A DNA stretch of 64,000 nt from Tillandsia leiboldiana (GCA_029204045.2 CM055076.1:19594269-19658268); one strand, 5' to 3'; shown: positions 48,501 to 61,374, counted from the stretch's first letter. Program-made: numbers and translations. Notes: generated by a model not told the origin, from the sequence alone.

Positions 48501-50737
48501 AGTCCTATAATGGACAGACGACGAAGTTCTCTTAGGTCATTTAGTTCACTGATTTTGTAACCACTCTTCTCTTGGACCAAAAAATCTTCCAATTTGCGGA
48601 TGGAGGTTAGTTTGCCAACAAAAGGAATTTTTTTTGTCATATCAAAAGGAACAAATGAACGCAAGCTGACCAAGTTAGCCAAACCACCGAATTCAATAAT
48701 ATCAAAAGTCTTTCCAGTAATATTGAACTTCAGGAATTCCAGGTGATAAAGCCTACAAAGAGTTGAACAAAAGAAGTCCAAGATATGCTCATCCGTGTCC
48801 ACCCATGCCGAAAGAGATAGGTAGCGGAGGTGTACCAAGCTGTCAAGTTTATCAGGTAGTTTATAAGAGCCAAAATCCACTCTTAAGCTCAATAGGCGTA
48901 AGTTTTTAAATCCTTTTATAACCTCATTAAACTCAAGTAAATGATCTGCATGATGCTCGTAATTCTCTGTAGATATGATAAGAGTGCGCAAGTTCTTAAG
49001 TTTGGAGATTGCTCTGATGGAAAAAAAATTTCTGTTTTCAAAACATAAATGTCGAACCGTTTCCGCCGGAATAATATTTCCTGCAACATCACCTTGTATT
49101 CTGATGCATTCCCCTCGAGAAACAAATTGTGCTAGGTCGTGCAGCAGATCATGCATAACATAATATTTATAAATTTTTTTCCCAAAAGTAAAGGTGTCGC
49201 AAGTAAAGAATGAATTTCTTGTCAGAAGATCAAAATACTCCTTTCCAATGTCCTCTGGACTCCTCCTCTGCTCTTCGCAAATAGACTGCGGAATCAGACC
49301 TGAACCTATCCACATTTTGACCAACTCTTTCCTCTTAAACTTATAATCCTGTGGAAATATACTACAATATCTAAAGCAAACCTGTAAGTGTATGGGTAAA
49401 TGGTCGTAGCTTAATCTTAAAACTGTCATGATGTCGCTCTTTCCTTGCTGTAATTTCATAGTGTCTTCTTTTAAGAATCTCTCCCAGGAGTCATAATCTA
49501 GATAGGAGTTTAGCAGCCCTCCCATAACCTTTATTGCCAACGGGCATCCTCCAAGCTTCTTTGCTATCTGCTTACCAATTGGTTGCAAGTTTTTATAATC
49601 ATCAGGGTTCACATTAAAGAATGCATGCTTATTAAAAAGCGACATATAGTCATTCTCCTCCAACTCATTTAGATTTAATGATTCCTTTTTACATTGCATC
49701 GCCCTTACCGCCATATCCACAACTGAAGCCATTCGAGTTGTCAAAAGGATTTTACTTCCTCTTTGTCCGAATTTCAAAGGAGCAACCAAATTCTTCCACT
49801 TCATCATATTATCATCATTCCAAACATCATCCAGTATGAGCAAAAACCTCTTCGACGTAAGTTTTTGTTTAAGATACTCATGGAGTGCATTTAGAGACTT
49901 ATCACCCAAACTCCCATTAGTATTACCTTCCAAAGTTTTACTTTCCAACATCTTTCTTGATATCGCTTCTACATCAAAGTCTTGAGAAATGCAAACCCAT
50001 ATAATCGGGTCGAAGTACCCTTGCACTCTTTTGTCGTGATAGATTAGTTGAGCAAGGGTAGTCTTCCCAAGCCCACCCATACCAACAATGGTATAAGCAG
50101 AGACATTGAAAGTGATCCCTTCAGACTCCCCATCTTCCGGTTTCATCAGCCATTCGACTATCAGGTCCCTCTCATTGTCTCGTCCGAGCACCTCACTTTC
50201 GGTTAATAAGCAGCTAGTCTCGCGAGCATTCTTGACTTCCTCGAGCTTCCGACGCTTAACGCTAGGGCCATATAACCCGATAACAATTTGAAGGAATGGC
50301 CCCATACGGTCAATGACCTTATCTAACACCTTGACAGCCTCCCTCAACTGCTTCAGTGTGTCATCACTAAAATAACGATTAACCAAACTATTATACTCTC
50401 TGTTGAATTTAGAGAGAATGCCACAACCATCTCGATCTCGCATTCTCTTCTCTAGCTCGTAGTAGTCCAGCTCATCAAGCACGTCCTCTGCATTCTCCAC
50501 GGCGTCTCTGAGCTGCCACAGCCACCTACGTAGCCCCTCATTCTGCACCATGACAGGTGCACCCTCCTCGACCACAGTCAAGACTTCTTGGACCTGCGGA
50601 AGGGCGTAATTCAGCCGGTCGAGCTCGTCCTGCATACCACGGAACGACGGGTGCAAGTCAATGAATGATGAGCAAGTATTAACGAGATTCCCGATGATTG
50701 TCGACGCCACCGATTGGCCTATGAAAGTTAAAGCCAT
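45595..50737 (-). CDS. CC-NBS-LRR (CNL) disease-resistance-type protein
   Basis: Intracellular immune receptor class that senses pathogen effectors. I infer three exons: 47900-50737, 46937-47476 and 45595-46515 (1432 aa), joined by GT-AG introns in phase 0 (both donors AAT|GTAAGTGC). I start at the ATG at 50737 (MALTFIGQSVAST); the frame stays open 13 codons further up without an ATG. Residues: Rx-type coiled coil with an EDVID-like NAEDVLDELDY (82-92), P-loop GMGGLGKTT (219-227), kinase-2 LLILDDVW (299-306), RNBS-B GSKILLTTR, GLPL-type GCPLAIK (397-403), RNBS-D CFRYCSIFPQDYKF, MHDLLHD (528-534, MHD motif intact), then LRRs to the end. All NB-ARC motifs are present, so the gene looks functional. 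Exons 2 and 3 and the end of exon 1 are paralogous LRR blocks. The joining of the last exons is inferred; if introns were retained, the first exon alone would stop 12 residues after the donor. Confidence 0.88.
46599..46917. mobile_element. MITE in CNL intron 2
   Basis: Terminal inverted repeats AACTTCAAATTG... and ...GGTAATTTGAAGTT are flanked by TA on both sides, as in mariner/Stowaway-type MITEs. The interior has repeated, partly self-complementary GTGGTTTA / TAAACCAC motifs. Its end lies 19 bp inside the intron from the exon 2 donor. Confidence 0.85.
47560..47880. mobile_element. Same MITE in CNL intron 1
   Basis: Identical layout to 46599-46917, with the same TA flanks and the same 19-bp distance from the exon 1 donor. 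Because the exons around it are also paralogous, both introns come from one MITE-bearing ancestor. Confidence 0.87.
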
Positions 50738-50885
50738 GATCCTCCAGATAGCTCTAAGTGCAGCTGCTTCAGACAATTAATCAAACTCCTGCAGTACAGA
50801 AATTGGAGAAAGAGGAAAGATATGTTCAGCTTGGAACGAAGACAGAAATAGGAGGAATATATGAGTTCTTGAAACCTGTCAGCCA

Positions 50886-50893
50886 ATATATAG
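50886..50893 (-). promoter_or_regulatory. Candidate TATA box of the CNL gene
   Basis: The minus strand reads ACTATATATTGG about 150 bp upstream of the ATG at 50737. The equivalent position in the truncated copy upstream of 25704 lies in conserved sequence (CAGCCAATAGAGTATG), where the TATA is altered. Confidence 0.45.
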
Positions 50894-50899
50894 TATGGC

Positions 50900-52390
50900 C
50901 GCTTTATTAGATTCCCCAGGAAAAGAAAGAAAGGTGAAAAACTATTTTTAACAAAAAAGAAAAAAACAAAAAATTACAGTTTTTATATTTCTAATAAATA
51001 ATTTGAATGACGAAAATATTATTTTCAGATAAAATTTAAATTATTTTTTAAAAAAATTATCTTATTTAGAAACTAAACAGAATAAAAAAAAAAAATGGTC
51101 AAAAACTTATTGTTAGAATACTTTTTCAGAAAACCAAATAATTTCAAAATCAATTCTTACCCTCGGTGGAGGCAATTATTATTGGTTATTTTAGATAACG
51201 TTTAATAATTTAAAATTTTATTAAGTAAAGTTGGCCTTATAAATATGGCCACTTTGCTTTTCAATAAATAAAAATATTTTGAATTGTATTTTAGCATTAT
51301 TTTTATTTATTATTATATTTTTAATATCACTATCTAATCATCACCGTTGATTTATTTTAATTTAACTGTACAAAATATTTTAACCGACTGATTGAATCGT
51401 GTACCGATCAATCCGTACAAAGAACACTTTCTTCATCTATACTTCTACAAATCATCTAATTTTTTTTTAAGTATTGTGACATAAATAATTGCCTACAATA
51501 GGTGTATTTGTACACCACATAAATTTTATCAACTAATCTAAAAAATTACCGTCTAAAAGTAAGCATTGCTCGATTTATTAAAAAAATATCTAAATTTTAT
51601 AATAACTTGATATACAAATATTTTAAAATATTATAAAACATATTCAATCAATTACTTTTTAATTTTATAATTTTTATTACAAATTTCAAATTTTTAAAAT
51701 TAAAATTTTAAATTTTAAAATTTTAAATTTAATTCTAAATTTTTAAATTTTAAATTTTAAAGTTTTAAATTTTAAATATGCAAATTTTAAATTTCAAATT
51801 TTAAATTTATTTTTAAAATTGAAAATTGAAAATCAAAATTTAGAATTCAAAATTCAAAATTCAAAATTTAAACTTGTTGTGCAAATTTAAAATTTAAATT
51901 ATTTTAAAGTAAAATTTAGAAAAAAAAATTATTATTTGCAAACAACTTTACAAAATTACTTCAAAAAAATTACCTTCCATCTAAACTTAGCCCAATACTA
52001 TACAACTTTTAATTAAAATTAATTATTTAAATAAAAATTAATTCTGCATAAATTATCTCTTCATAATGCAAACTAAACGAGCCCTAGATAAAAATGCTTC
52101 GGATAGTGTTATTTTTATTTGTTATATATTACGATAAAGAGAGATGCTTCTATACATCACTTTTAATGCCACTCTCCTAGGTGATATACTTTAATCCAAT
52201 GATACAAAATATTTGAAGTGACTGGTTATACGGGCTGTGCACTCATCGATTATTCCGTACAAATCCCAAGGATACTTTCGTTCATCTATTGCTTTACAAA
52301 TCAGATAACCTTTTCAAATATTGTGACAGAAAAAATTACCTACTAGGTGTAATGGTACACCATGTAAATTGGATCAAGTAATCTAAAAAA
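50900..52390. repeat. CNL 5' flank and the empty partner of the 52.4 kb insertion site
   Basis: 50780-51050 matches 25735-26000 (promoter-flank duplicate). 51340-51690 is a direct duplicate of 52185-52390 plus 57179-57330, that is, of the site split by the solo LTR. 51690-51900 is TTTAAATTT-type low complexity. No gene. Confidence 0.75.
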
Positions 52391-55300
52391 TGTAGTAACC
52401 ATGATTTTTAAAACAAGATTTTAAGTTTAAATAATTTTCGGAATTAATTAATTGACAAAAATAGATTATTAGTAGTGTAAAAGTGGCCCAAAAATATCGA
52501 CTTTTGATCGGGGGTCTGATCTTGAAAATCTGAGATCACCAATGCGACCGTCTCGTCGAAACAAGAAAAATTGATATACACATGTTTTTGATCCGACGGT
52601 CGGATCTTCCGCAAATCAGCGGCGAAAAACGGAGCCCACAACTTAAGTGGGAATAGTAAATGAATAGTAACCCTGATTTCCGGTTCCCTCTCGATCGGTC
52701 ATTGGCTGATCCGCTATCTGAGATTCAAACATAGCAGTATGAGTAGTTGTTTCTAGCTAATTTCGACATTCTGAACGCAATGGCACTGACGGAATTCACG
52801 TTTGGCGACCCTGGTGCATCGGAATGCGTGCCAAAGGGTGCAAATTGCAGTATTTTATGGCCCGAGAATTTATTCGAGCACCGAATCAAGAAAGCAAATA
52901 CGCTACTTGATAGGTCTCGACGAGCCGGACGTCGTGACGAAGTCCGTTTCGCAATTCGACGAACTGTTTGTCTCGAAATACGCGAAAAGTGTCGAAAAAC
53001 CAATCTTTTCTATTAAAACCTATACTTTTCTTGGACCATAGGTTTTAGGGCTTTAAGTATAGGGTCCTGGTGGCATTTGTGAGCTACAGTGAGGACCTAA
53101 AGGCATAAGGTTAGTTGTAGAAGGGCTAAACCGAAATTTGCACTAAACTATACATTTATTTCAAAATGGCCTTTGGTCTTCTTGGTGGGAGCACGAGGGG
53201 CCAGAATTAGTTAATAGGCTCCCCTCACTCCTCTGTTAACTCCACACAAAGTCCCAAAGTGCTGGGGTGGCCGAGGGGACACCACCATTGAGAGAGAATC
53301 CGAGAGTGAGAGAGGAAGAGAGAGGTTGCACTCAAGTTCCTCCAACTTGGTCCCTGAACCCTCTGGAGTGTTCTCCTGCGTCTTGAGATCGAGCCCGAGA
53401 GTACTGGGTGGCTGCGCGACGCGGGGGAGGAGAACCGGCTTCTACCTCTCTTCTCCGACTACGGCGTGGTAAGGGCTCCCTTTTCTCTGGTTTTTAGCAC
53501 CCGAGACCCCTGGAAGTCGACTCTGTAGAGTCTAGAGATGCAACACACCAAGTCCCAGCTTTTGGGATGTCCTCGGTTGCCGGCGGGGGAAAGTTCTTCG
53601 CCGGAACCCTAAAAGGCTCCGCCGCGGCCGTGCGTCGCAACCGCTGGTCCAAACGCCGAACCAAAATGGTGGGTTTGGACTGTAGGACCTGTAGATCATC
53701 TCCACAAAATTTGAGGGAGTTTGGTCGAGTGAGGGCGTCGCAGATCGGAACCCTATTTTTCGAGTTTTTGCTCTTTGGCCGAGCTTCTTGCTCCGGCGCC
53801 GGCGTCGCTCCTCGACGCCGGGCACATGGCCGGGAAGATTCCTGGGAGTGATAGGACTCCATCCATGCCATTGCATGGCATCCATGCAGCCCAAAACTGG
53901 AGTTGCCATGGATGACCGAGCTTGAGCTCGAGTCATGGTGGCCGGCCATCCGGCCGTCGCCGGCGGGGAAGACATGGTCGGGAAGCTTACTGGGATCAAG
54001 GGGATACCATCCATGCTCTTGCATGGAGTCCATGCAGCCTTGGTGGAGATCCACCATTGTTGGTGGAAGCTCGGGCCGAGCTTCCTTCGCCGCCGTGCCT
54101 CGCCGTCGACCACGAGCCCAGTGAGCTTCGTGGGGTCTAGATACACCTGTAGGTGCTGTTGCATGTGGCCCAGAGCCCATTAATGGGAAATCACCATTAA
54201 TGGCCATTGGGGAGCTCGCGGCCATTAATGGCGACCGATCGTCCGGCGATCTCCAACGGGCATGACTTGCCCAGAACTTCTTAAAATCTTGCTAGGAAGC
54301 TTATGGTGCTGTCCATTGCACTCAGGAACCCACGGTTGGTGAGTGGCCGCTTAGGTTTGGGTAGGTTGCATGTTTAGAAGTAATGCCCACCATGTGTTTG
54401 TTGAAATGCCTCAAAGAACCCGAATCTTGTTTTGGCCACTGTTGTGCATCCAGCAAGGCACCAGATAACTCCACTTGATTCCCTGAGCTTGATGCTCACT
54501 ACAGTTGAAATCTTAACTGTGTGAATTAAAAGGTGGAGCATACCGTGGCCATTAGAGAGCAAGATGGTTGGATCTGTTGATCCAGTAGCTTCTGGGATGC
54601 GCATAAGCAAGCCCCCGAGCCTCTGTGGTTTCCTGAGCAAGGTGCTCAAGTTTAATTGGTGATGGCACAGGTAGATTAGAAGTTTTTGCAAGTTGGAGCT
54701 CTAGGTTTAGATGAATGGCTATGGGACTGTTTTGGGCATTATGAAACTTCGCGACAGTGAGCTTCTGGCTATTTTGAGGTCACTAAACGCGATGCTCGCC
54801 TCAGAAATTGGTTTGGTCGAGTCAAAAAATTAAAATGTAAGGATAATGCGATTTAGCCTATGTTAGCAAGTAAATTATGACCCAAAGTTTTTCTCGGGTA
54901 CCGTGCTGCTGCCAAATGGTGAGCACGGTGTTCAGTGAGTCGAGGGCCACCTACTGGAGGTGACGGTTCGTTAAAATGATGTTCCGATAATTAGAACGGG
55001 AAAAAACAGCTCTCAAATACACATAAAAGTGCAATTTCTGGAAACCCTAGGGGTCTAAATGCAATTGTAACCTCATGTGCTGTCTCGGGCAGTGTGTCAA
55101 TGATCTCTAAGCTTTTCGTTAGAGATCCAATGGCTCTCGTTGAGCAGAAATTGGTTATCGGTCCGCAAATCGGCAAAATAGTCGGTTTAACGGCATCCCG
55201 GTGTTAATCACGCAATTCGAGGAATTGCGGCAATTACGCCTTGCTGTCTGATGTGTCCCAGTAGAATCTGGTTGAGCCAGCGGCATAGGGTTGTTGCCCG

Positions 55301-57178
55301 TATCTCCCGGGAATCTAAAATGAATTTTCGGGAGGAGTATTTTGGTACATTTGGCGTCAATCTGGAAAAGATCCAGGTTTAAGTAAGAATAGTGAGTCTG
55401 TGGTTTGGGTATGTGTGAGTTGTTCCCTAATCAAAACATATGATTCAGGTTGACACAGTCTACGAGCATTCTATTGGAGTCGATAGTTCGCCTGCAGACA
55501 GGTGGGTTTATCTTCGGTCCGGGGCTTTATCTCTTCGGCCCTCTGGGGTACCTTAATTGGTCGGACACCTGTTCTTGTGGTAGCCCAGATTCTATATTTG
55601 AGCATTCTTTCCGTTGATTGGTTATTATCAGCTTATATCTAAATTTTTATGTCATGCTTGATTATATCTTGGACTTTTACCATGCCTGATTGGTCATTAG
55701 CTAGCTATCAGATATTTACTATGTTCTCAGTATATCTTGGACTTTTGCCATACCTGATTGGTCACTAGCTAGCTATCAGATATTACTATGTTTCTCAGTA
55801 TATCTTGGATATTACTCTTGTACAGACAGCCATTGTTCCTTGCATTCAGTATTGCATGAGATGATATCAGATTGGCTTTCAGTTATTGCATCCCTGTGGG
55901 GATTTCCGGCATTTTGCCGATTACCCGGTCTGTGGACCGTGAGCTTGAGCATTATGATCGTTGTGCACCTGCTGTTCACTCGCGTACGCTGTGGGATTGA
56001 TCCCCCACATTGCGTTCTTTACCGGTAAAGGGTCTGGTTGACCCGTGAGCTATTCCCTTTTGCTGCATCACTGGGTACGGGGAGCCCCTCGGCTGTACCG
56101 ATATGAGGAAACTCTTGGCTGTACCGTTAGGTACGAGGATCCTCGCGGCTATATCAATGGTACGGGGTTGCTGTTCAGCTTGGCTGGGTGGAATCCAGTA
56201 TGGTTGTGGTTGGTGGCTTTGATTGGGTATTTGGTTATTCTACCATTAATGCATTGTTTACCTGCTTAGCAGAATCCAGTATGGTTGTGGTTGGTGGCTT
56301 TGATTGGGTATTTAGTTATTCTACCATTAATGCATTGTTTACCTGCTTAGCATGCTTAGTAATTGTACCCTGTTGATTACTCAGTTTCTTGATTCAGTCG
56401 TTATACCAGCATGCTCTTGTTTTAGTTTTCAATACCCTGATATGCTCTACACTATATTCATGATTATTCGGTGTTTTTCCCTGTGGTCTTGTTGACCAAC
56501 ATGGTGGCTTCGATTGGGTATTTGATTGTTCTACCATTGATTCATTGATTACCTGCTTAGTATGCTTAGTCATTATACTCTTATGATTTCTCAGTTCTTG
56601 ATTCAGTATCTATATCAGCATACTTTTACTTCAGTAGTTCAGTACCTATTTATGCTCAGAATCATGATTATGCTTCCTGCCAATATCTGCATATGATATC
56701 TGCCTTACCTAATGATATTTTACTATCCGCTAATTATTGTATGCTAGTAGGTACGATTAGTTATTTCTCGGCTCGTCGTGCCCACTGGGATACACTGTCG
56801 ATGTATCTCACACCCCCTGGGTGACCATTTTTCAGGTCGGTCGGGTGCTGGGATGTCGGGACGTGTTGGTGAGGTTATCGAGATAGCTTTGACCCTTTGC
56901 AGCCGCTGAAATTTTACCAGTTGTAAACATGTAATTGAACAAGTTGTTGTAAATGTTAAATAATAATCTTTTGTAATCTTTTATAGTTAGTGCGTAGTTT
57001 AGACTACTCTGGTATATGCTGTAAGTGCTTAACCATGCATGTATAGAAAAGACTCAGTCCAAAGGGATTGGGAATTTTCTATACATGTGGCGATCTGCTC
57101 ATGCCCTGAATTGCTTTTAACTCTGATATTTAAAAAAAAAAAAAAATTAGCTTGCTTTTCGAAACTCGAGGCGTGACA
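52391..57178 (+). mobile_element. Solo LTR of the giant-LTR family (4788 bp)
   Basis: Starts TGTAGTAACC, ends GAGGCGTGACA, and has no second LTR, primer-binding site or coding domain. Its end shares with the 1-8829 element the stretch around GCCCACTGGGATACACTGTC (56780), an A tract about 40 nt before the end (57131-57146), and the terminal GGCGTGACA. A GC-rich block (53390-54250) corresponds to 1900-2880 but keeps no common reading frame. The flanks AAAAA and GAAAA match at 4 of 5 bases. The pre-insertion sequence is present as a duplicate at about 51534-51560, which confirms both ends. The short open frames inside (for example 53494-54225) look non-coding. Confidence 0.88.
56180..56351 (+). 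repeat. 83-bp tandem duplication inside the solo LTR
   Basis: A block containing AATCCAGTATGGTTGTGGTT, then GGTGGCTTTGATTGGGTATT, is repeated at 56190 and 56273. A third, shorter match (GGTGGCTTCGATTGGGTATT) follows at 56503. Two small open frames here are products of this repeat. Confidence 0.85.
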
Positions 57179-57865
57179 GAAAATCACGGTCTAAAAATAA
57201 GCATTGCTCTGTTTATTAAAAAAATATCTAAATTTTATAATACTTGATATAAAGATATTATAAATTATTATAAAACATATTCAATAGATTATATATTAAC
57301 TTTATAATTTTTATTATAAATTTTAGGAGCACCGTTTATAAGATGTACTTCTACACATGGTGCAAGCAATAATTTCTCACTGCTTTTACAAAAAAAAAAT
57401 GAAATGCTAGATGTTTAATCTTGTATAGAATACCCACGACTATAGATTATTTGAAATAAAAAACACAATTTTGGTAGTATAATTTTAATTATTTGTAATT
57501 TCAAACTCAAACCCCCTAAATTATTGCACTCGAGTATCATGATTCAATAAAGATGATTAAATAATGATTTGACGTTGATGCGATAATAATACAATATTAT
57601 AGTTATTAGCCGAACAATTAAATTGATTTGTAAAACTTGAATATAATAAACTATAAAATTTCAGACAAAAATCTTAATAAATTGAAGTTGGATGATCAAA
57701 GTTAAAATTCAATTAGAAAAAAAGCAATTAGTCATTATTTTAAGTTTTTGAACATGACTATTCAACCCAAAATTGACCTATTTGAGTTATGATTTATTTA
57801 ATTGGATAGCTCAATTAGTTTAATATCGATATGATCATTCAATCTATCTAATTAAATAAGAGGTA
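57179..57865. other. Intergenic DNA right of the solo LTR, no gene seen
   Basis: 57179-57330 is the second half of the duplicated target site. The remainder is AT-rich DNA without recognisable features. Confidence 0.6.
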
Positions 57866-58125
57866 AACTTCAAATTACCTCCCAATGGTTTCACTTATTT
57901 TTACTTTATGCTCATGATTCAAAAAGTTTAACTTTGCGCACTTGTGATTTAATTTTTATTTTATCAAAAAATTTTATATCAAAATAGAATGATAAAGTAA
58001 AAATTTTAAAAAAACGATACAGTAGCAAAGTAAAAAATATGCTCAACTACACGGGGGCAAAGTAATTTTTTTAAACCATGAAGTGCCAAAATAAAAATAA
58101 GCTATACCATGGCCACTTTGAAGTT
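57866..58125. mobile_element. Third copy of the CNL-intron MITE
   Basis: AACTTCAAATTACCTCCC... to ...CTTTGAAGTT, with TA on both sides. It shares the TTTAATTTTTATTT... core with the copies in the CNL introns but is shorter and more diverged. This shows the intron sequence is a mobile family and not part of the gene. Confidence 0.78.
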
Positions 58126-58153
58126 TATTCTTAAATAAATCCACTCCTCCCAA

Positions 58154-61089
58154 TGTAATATCCCATAAATTGGACCCATTTTGAATCATCGGCCATTTTT
58201 CTAACCCAATATGCAAATCCAACATGTTTTGTCTAAAAATCATAATTCAAAATTGATTGAAAGTTAAGCTAAAAAATTATCCAAAATTTTTTAGATTTAA
58301 TATATTATGACGAAAATTAACTTGTATTTAAATATAAATTAATCAACTCAAATTGATCTAATAGTGCAGGTCAAGATTGTATCTCTATTTATATGTAAAT
58401 ATAAAATTTTTGAGAGAAGTCCAAAATTAAAAATTGAACCCCAAATGAGCCATGCACCATCAGCCTATGATCCAAGTTAGATTGACTTACTATGTTATTT
58501 AACAAGGGAAAAAAATCATTTTAAAGATAATTTGAATTAATAATAAATAAAATTAAATTCAGATTTATAATTTGAAGTTAACTTTCAAATATAGAAACTT
58601 TATGTTTAAATAGTTAGTAATTTGTTTTTAAAACTATAATATGAATTAAATATAGATTTAAATATTTTTAAACTTTAATGCTATTTCAATATTAAATTAA
58701 CAATTTAAATTCAAATTTTAAGATCACACCAACCGCGCTACAGCATAGCAAAGGTGAGCCTCCACTTCTTTTTATTATTTTCCAGCAAGTGTTCAAATTT
58801 ATTTAGGTTTTAAAAGCCATGTGTTAGTGTGGATTCAAGTTGGGTGATATAAGTGTTGGGTTTCGGTTTGGGGGCCATGGATGGGTTTTGGATGATGTTG
58901 GGAAGGTCCAGAGATGAGTTTCTGTAGTTTTGGTAGTCACTGAACCTAATGCTTCAGTTTAAATGGGAAATAACCCATGGTTCTTGTGGTTTTGGATAAG
59001 GTTAGCTCTCAACATAGGGAATTCATGGGCCAACTTTGCCCTCGGGCCTCGTGCAAGCCCAAACTCGTGAGCACCGGTTTTGTCTCGTTGTAACAGACGC
59101 GCTGAAACTTATGGCGCGGTCTTTGGCTTCCTGGATTTCGAGTACGAGTCAAAACAACATTGTTAGTTAAGTTATTATGCGGTTTTAGTGAGTATTATGG
59201 ACCAAATTGCAATTGTAGCGTGCTGGCTGTCTTTAGACAGTATTTACGCACCATCTAGGTATTTTGTTAGTTTTTCGTAGGTTCTTGTTGAGCGGGAATT
59301 GGATCCCGTTCCGTAAATCGGCGAAATTGACGATTTTACGGTTTCTGGTGCGAGTTCCGCGTACCGGATTGGATTTCTGGTTGCCAGTTGTTGCCTCTGG
59401 TTATCCTCGACACTGTCCTGGCTGGTCCAGTGATTTTAGTATTTTTGTCGGGAGTCTCCGAAGCCGAAATGGGCTTTCCGGGAGTCGCGTGAGTATTTAT
59501 GGCAACATTTAGACACCGAAAATTTCGGTATTTCAGTGGTTTTCCGGGAATCCCGGTAAAAGCCTGTTTTCGGCTAAGTTTTCCCTTGTTAGCGACAGAT
59601 TATTATAGTGTTGACGGGATGGGTATGAGTGAGTCTGTTTCTGATTACAGTTTTTGTTCAGGGCCCAGCAGTTCAGCACCAGCCTCCCTATAGTCTAGCG
59701 GGATTCGGGATCGGCCTACATTGAGGTGGGTTTATCTTCGGTCCGGGCTTTATCTTTTCGGCCCTCTGGTTGCTCTAGTCTTGTTGGACACCTGTTCTCG
59801 ACTTAGCCCTGGTTGTGCATGTATGCCTTATATTCGTAGTCTGTTGGCATTTGCTTTATTTGGACATACCCCATATACTTGTTCATCAGTTCATATATCT
59901 CAGTACGGTTGTTTACATGGTCTTATCATGCCTGTTGCTTGTTATCATATCTTATGCTTATTATACTGCATTTACTTCGAGTTACACATGCTTTTATATT
60001 CCAGATATGCATGATAGACCCATGATTGATATATACAGACATCTGCTTCCCTGTTGGGATCTCGGCTTGTTGCCGACTACCCGGTCGTTGGACCGCGAGC
60101 TTGAGCATAGCATTATGATCGCCACGCATCGCTGTACTTCACGTACACTGACGGTTTGGCCACCGTCACAGTGTTCTTTACCGGTAAAGTGGTCTAGAGG
60201 AAAGACCCGTGAGCCCCCAGACAGCACTTGGAGGTGCGGGGTAATGTCACCCAGATAGGTGCCAGATAGTGGCATGAGCCTGAGGTCCTGCGTGACCAAA
60301 AGTGGCATGTGATTGGGTACTTGAGTTTCTGGTCATTGACGCATAGCTCTTATCATTCCATGTCTCATTTACATGTAGCTATTATCTTGTACCCTTATTG
60401 TTCAGTTCCTGCTTGATTACAGTCATTTATTATCAGCATTTATTTGATATCTGCAATTATACCCCTGTCATCATGCTTGATTATCTGCAGTAGACATTTC
60501 TACTTATTTCAGCTTGTGTTCAGTATACTTTGATTATTAGTAGACCTGTTGTTTGGTTATTCAGCTTTTTACCCACTGACCTGTTACTATCCGCAGATTA
60601 TAGTATCCAGTAGATACGATTAGCTATTTCTCGGCTCGTCGTGCCCACTGGGATACACTGTCGATGTATCTCACACCCCCTGGGTGACTGTTTTTCAGGT
60701 CCATCGGGTGGTGGGATGTCGGGACGATCTGATGAGGTAATCACGATAGAGCTGTCCCCTTGATGATCTATCTGAGATTTTGAGATTTTGAGATTGTGAT
60801 TATTAGCAATTTATTATGACATCTTAGTACTTTAGTTTTTGTTATCTTATGATGTTTAGAACTGATGTGATTGGGTTTAAAGATTATTGTGTTGTTTAGG
60901 TTAAGTGTTGTACTTAACTCTGATTGTAAGATTTTGTACTTGCCTAGCCGTGCATGTATAGGGGAGACTCTGTTCGTGTGGACAGAGGATTTCTTATACA
61001 TGTGGCGGTCTGTTGCGCCCAGTTTTGTAACTCTGATTTAAAAAAAAAAAAAAAAATTTAGACTGGATTTTAAAACTCGGGGCGTGACA
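58154..61089 (+). mobile_element. Related giant-family LTR, probably solo; left border uncertain
   Basis: The right end GGGGCGTGACA at 61089, the A tract at 61039-61054, and the CCCACTGGGATACACTGTCG block (60645) match the 52.4 kb and 4.7 kb LTRs. 59030-59110 (GCCAACTTTGCCCTCGGGCC) matches 1690-1780 in reverse complement. The GC-rich 1 kb block is missing. TGTAATATCCC at 58154 would be a plausible LTR start, but no TSD supports it (CCCAA against GTTTG). The short open frames between 59264 and 60258 are not conserved and I do not call them genes. Confidence 0.65.
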
Positions 61090-61116
61090 GGTTTGTTACT
61101 TATCAAATTACCCACT

Positions 61117-61374
61117 CACTACAACAAAATTATGCAATAGCGACACTTTTAAATTTTTCTTAAATCTAAAAAAAATGCTGCTAACAAAAATACTGACACT
61201 TATTATTAGTGTCGCTATATGTATAGTCGCTAGGGTGTATAGCGACACATTATTATAATGTGTCCCAAAAATATATCCCTATAATCTAATTTTGGATATA
61301 GATAAAATATACATATGACACTTGTACAAAAATGTCATAAAAATATGTCCCTATAATCTAATTTTGTTGCAGTG
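61117..61374. mobile_element. CACTA-type MITE (258 bp)
   Basis: The ends CACTACAACAAAAT and ATTTTGTTGCAGTG are inverted repeats with one mismatch and the CACTA terminus. The 3-bp target duplication ACT (61114-61116, 61375-61377) is exact. Internal sequence repeats a TAGCGACAC / GTGTCGCTA motif. No coding capacity, so it depends on an En/Spm-type transposase elsewhere. Confidence 0.92.

Noticed and set aside
47861..50776. CNL start at the upstream end of the open frame (50776)
   Set aside because: The first codon there is TTG. The first ATG is at 50737 and gives MALTFIGQ, which suits a CNL N-terminus; the conserved upstream codons appear to be leader sequence.
53494..54225. 243-codon and 210-codon open frames on the minus strand in the 52.4 kb solo LTR
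   Set aside because: Both lie antisense to the element in a GC-rich block with internal CCATGCA-type repeats, and neither frame is shared with the related LTR.
59264..60308. A run of open frames (64-147 codons) in the third giant-family LTR
   Set aside because: They are in different frames and strands, match no known protein family, and are not conserved in the sister LTRs.
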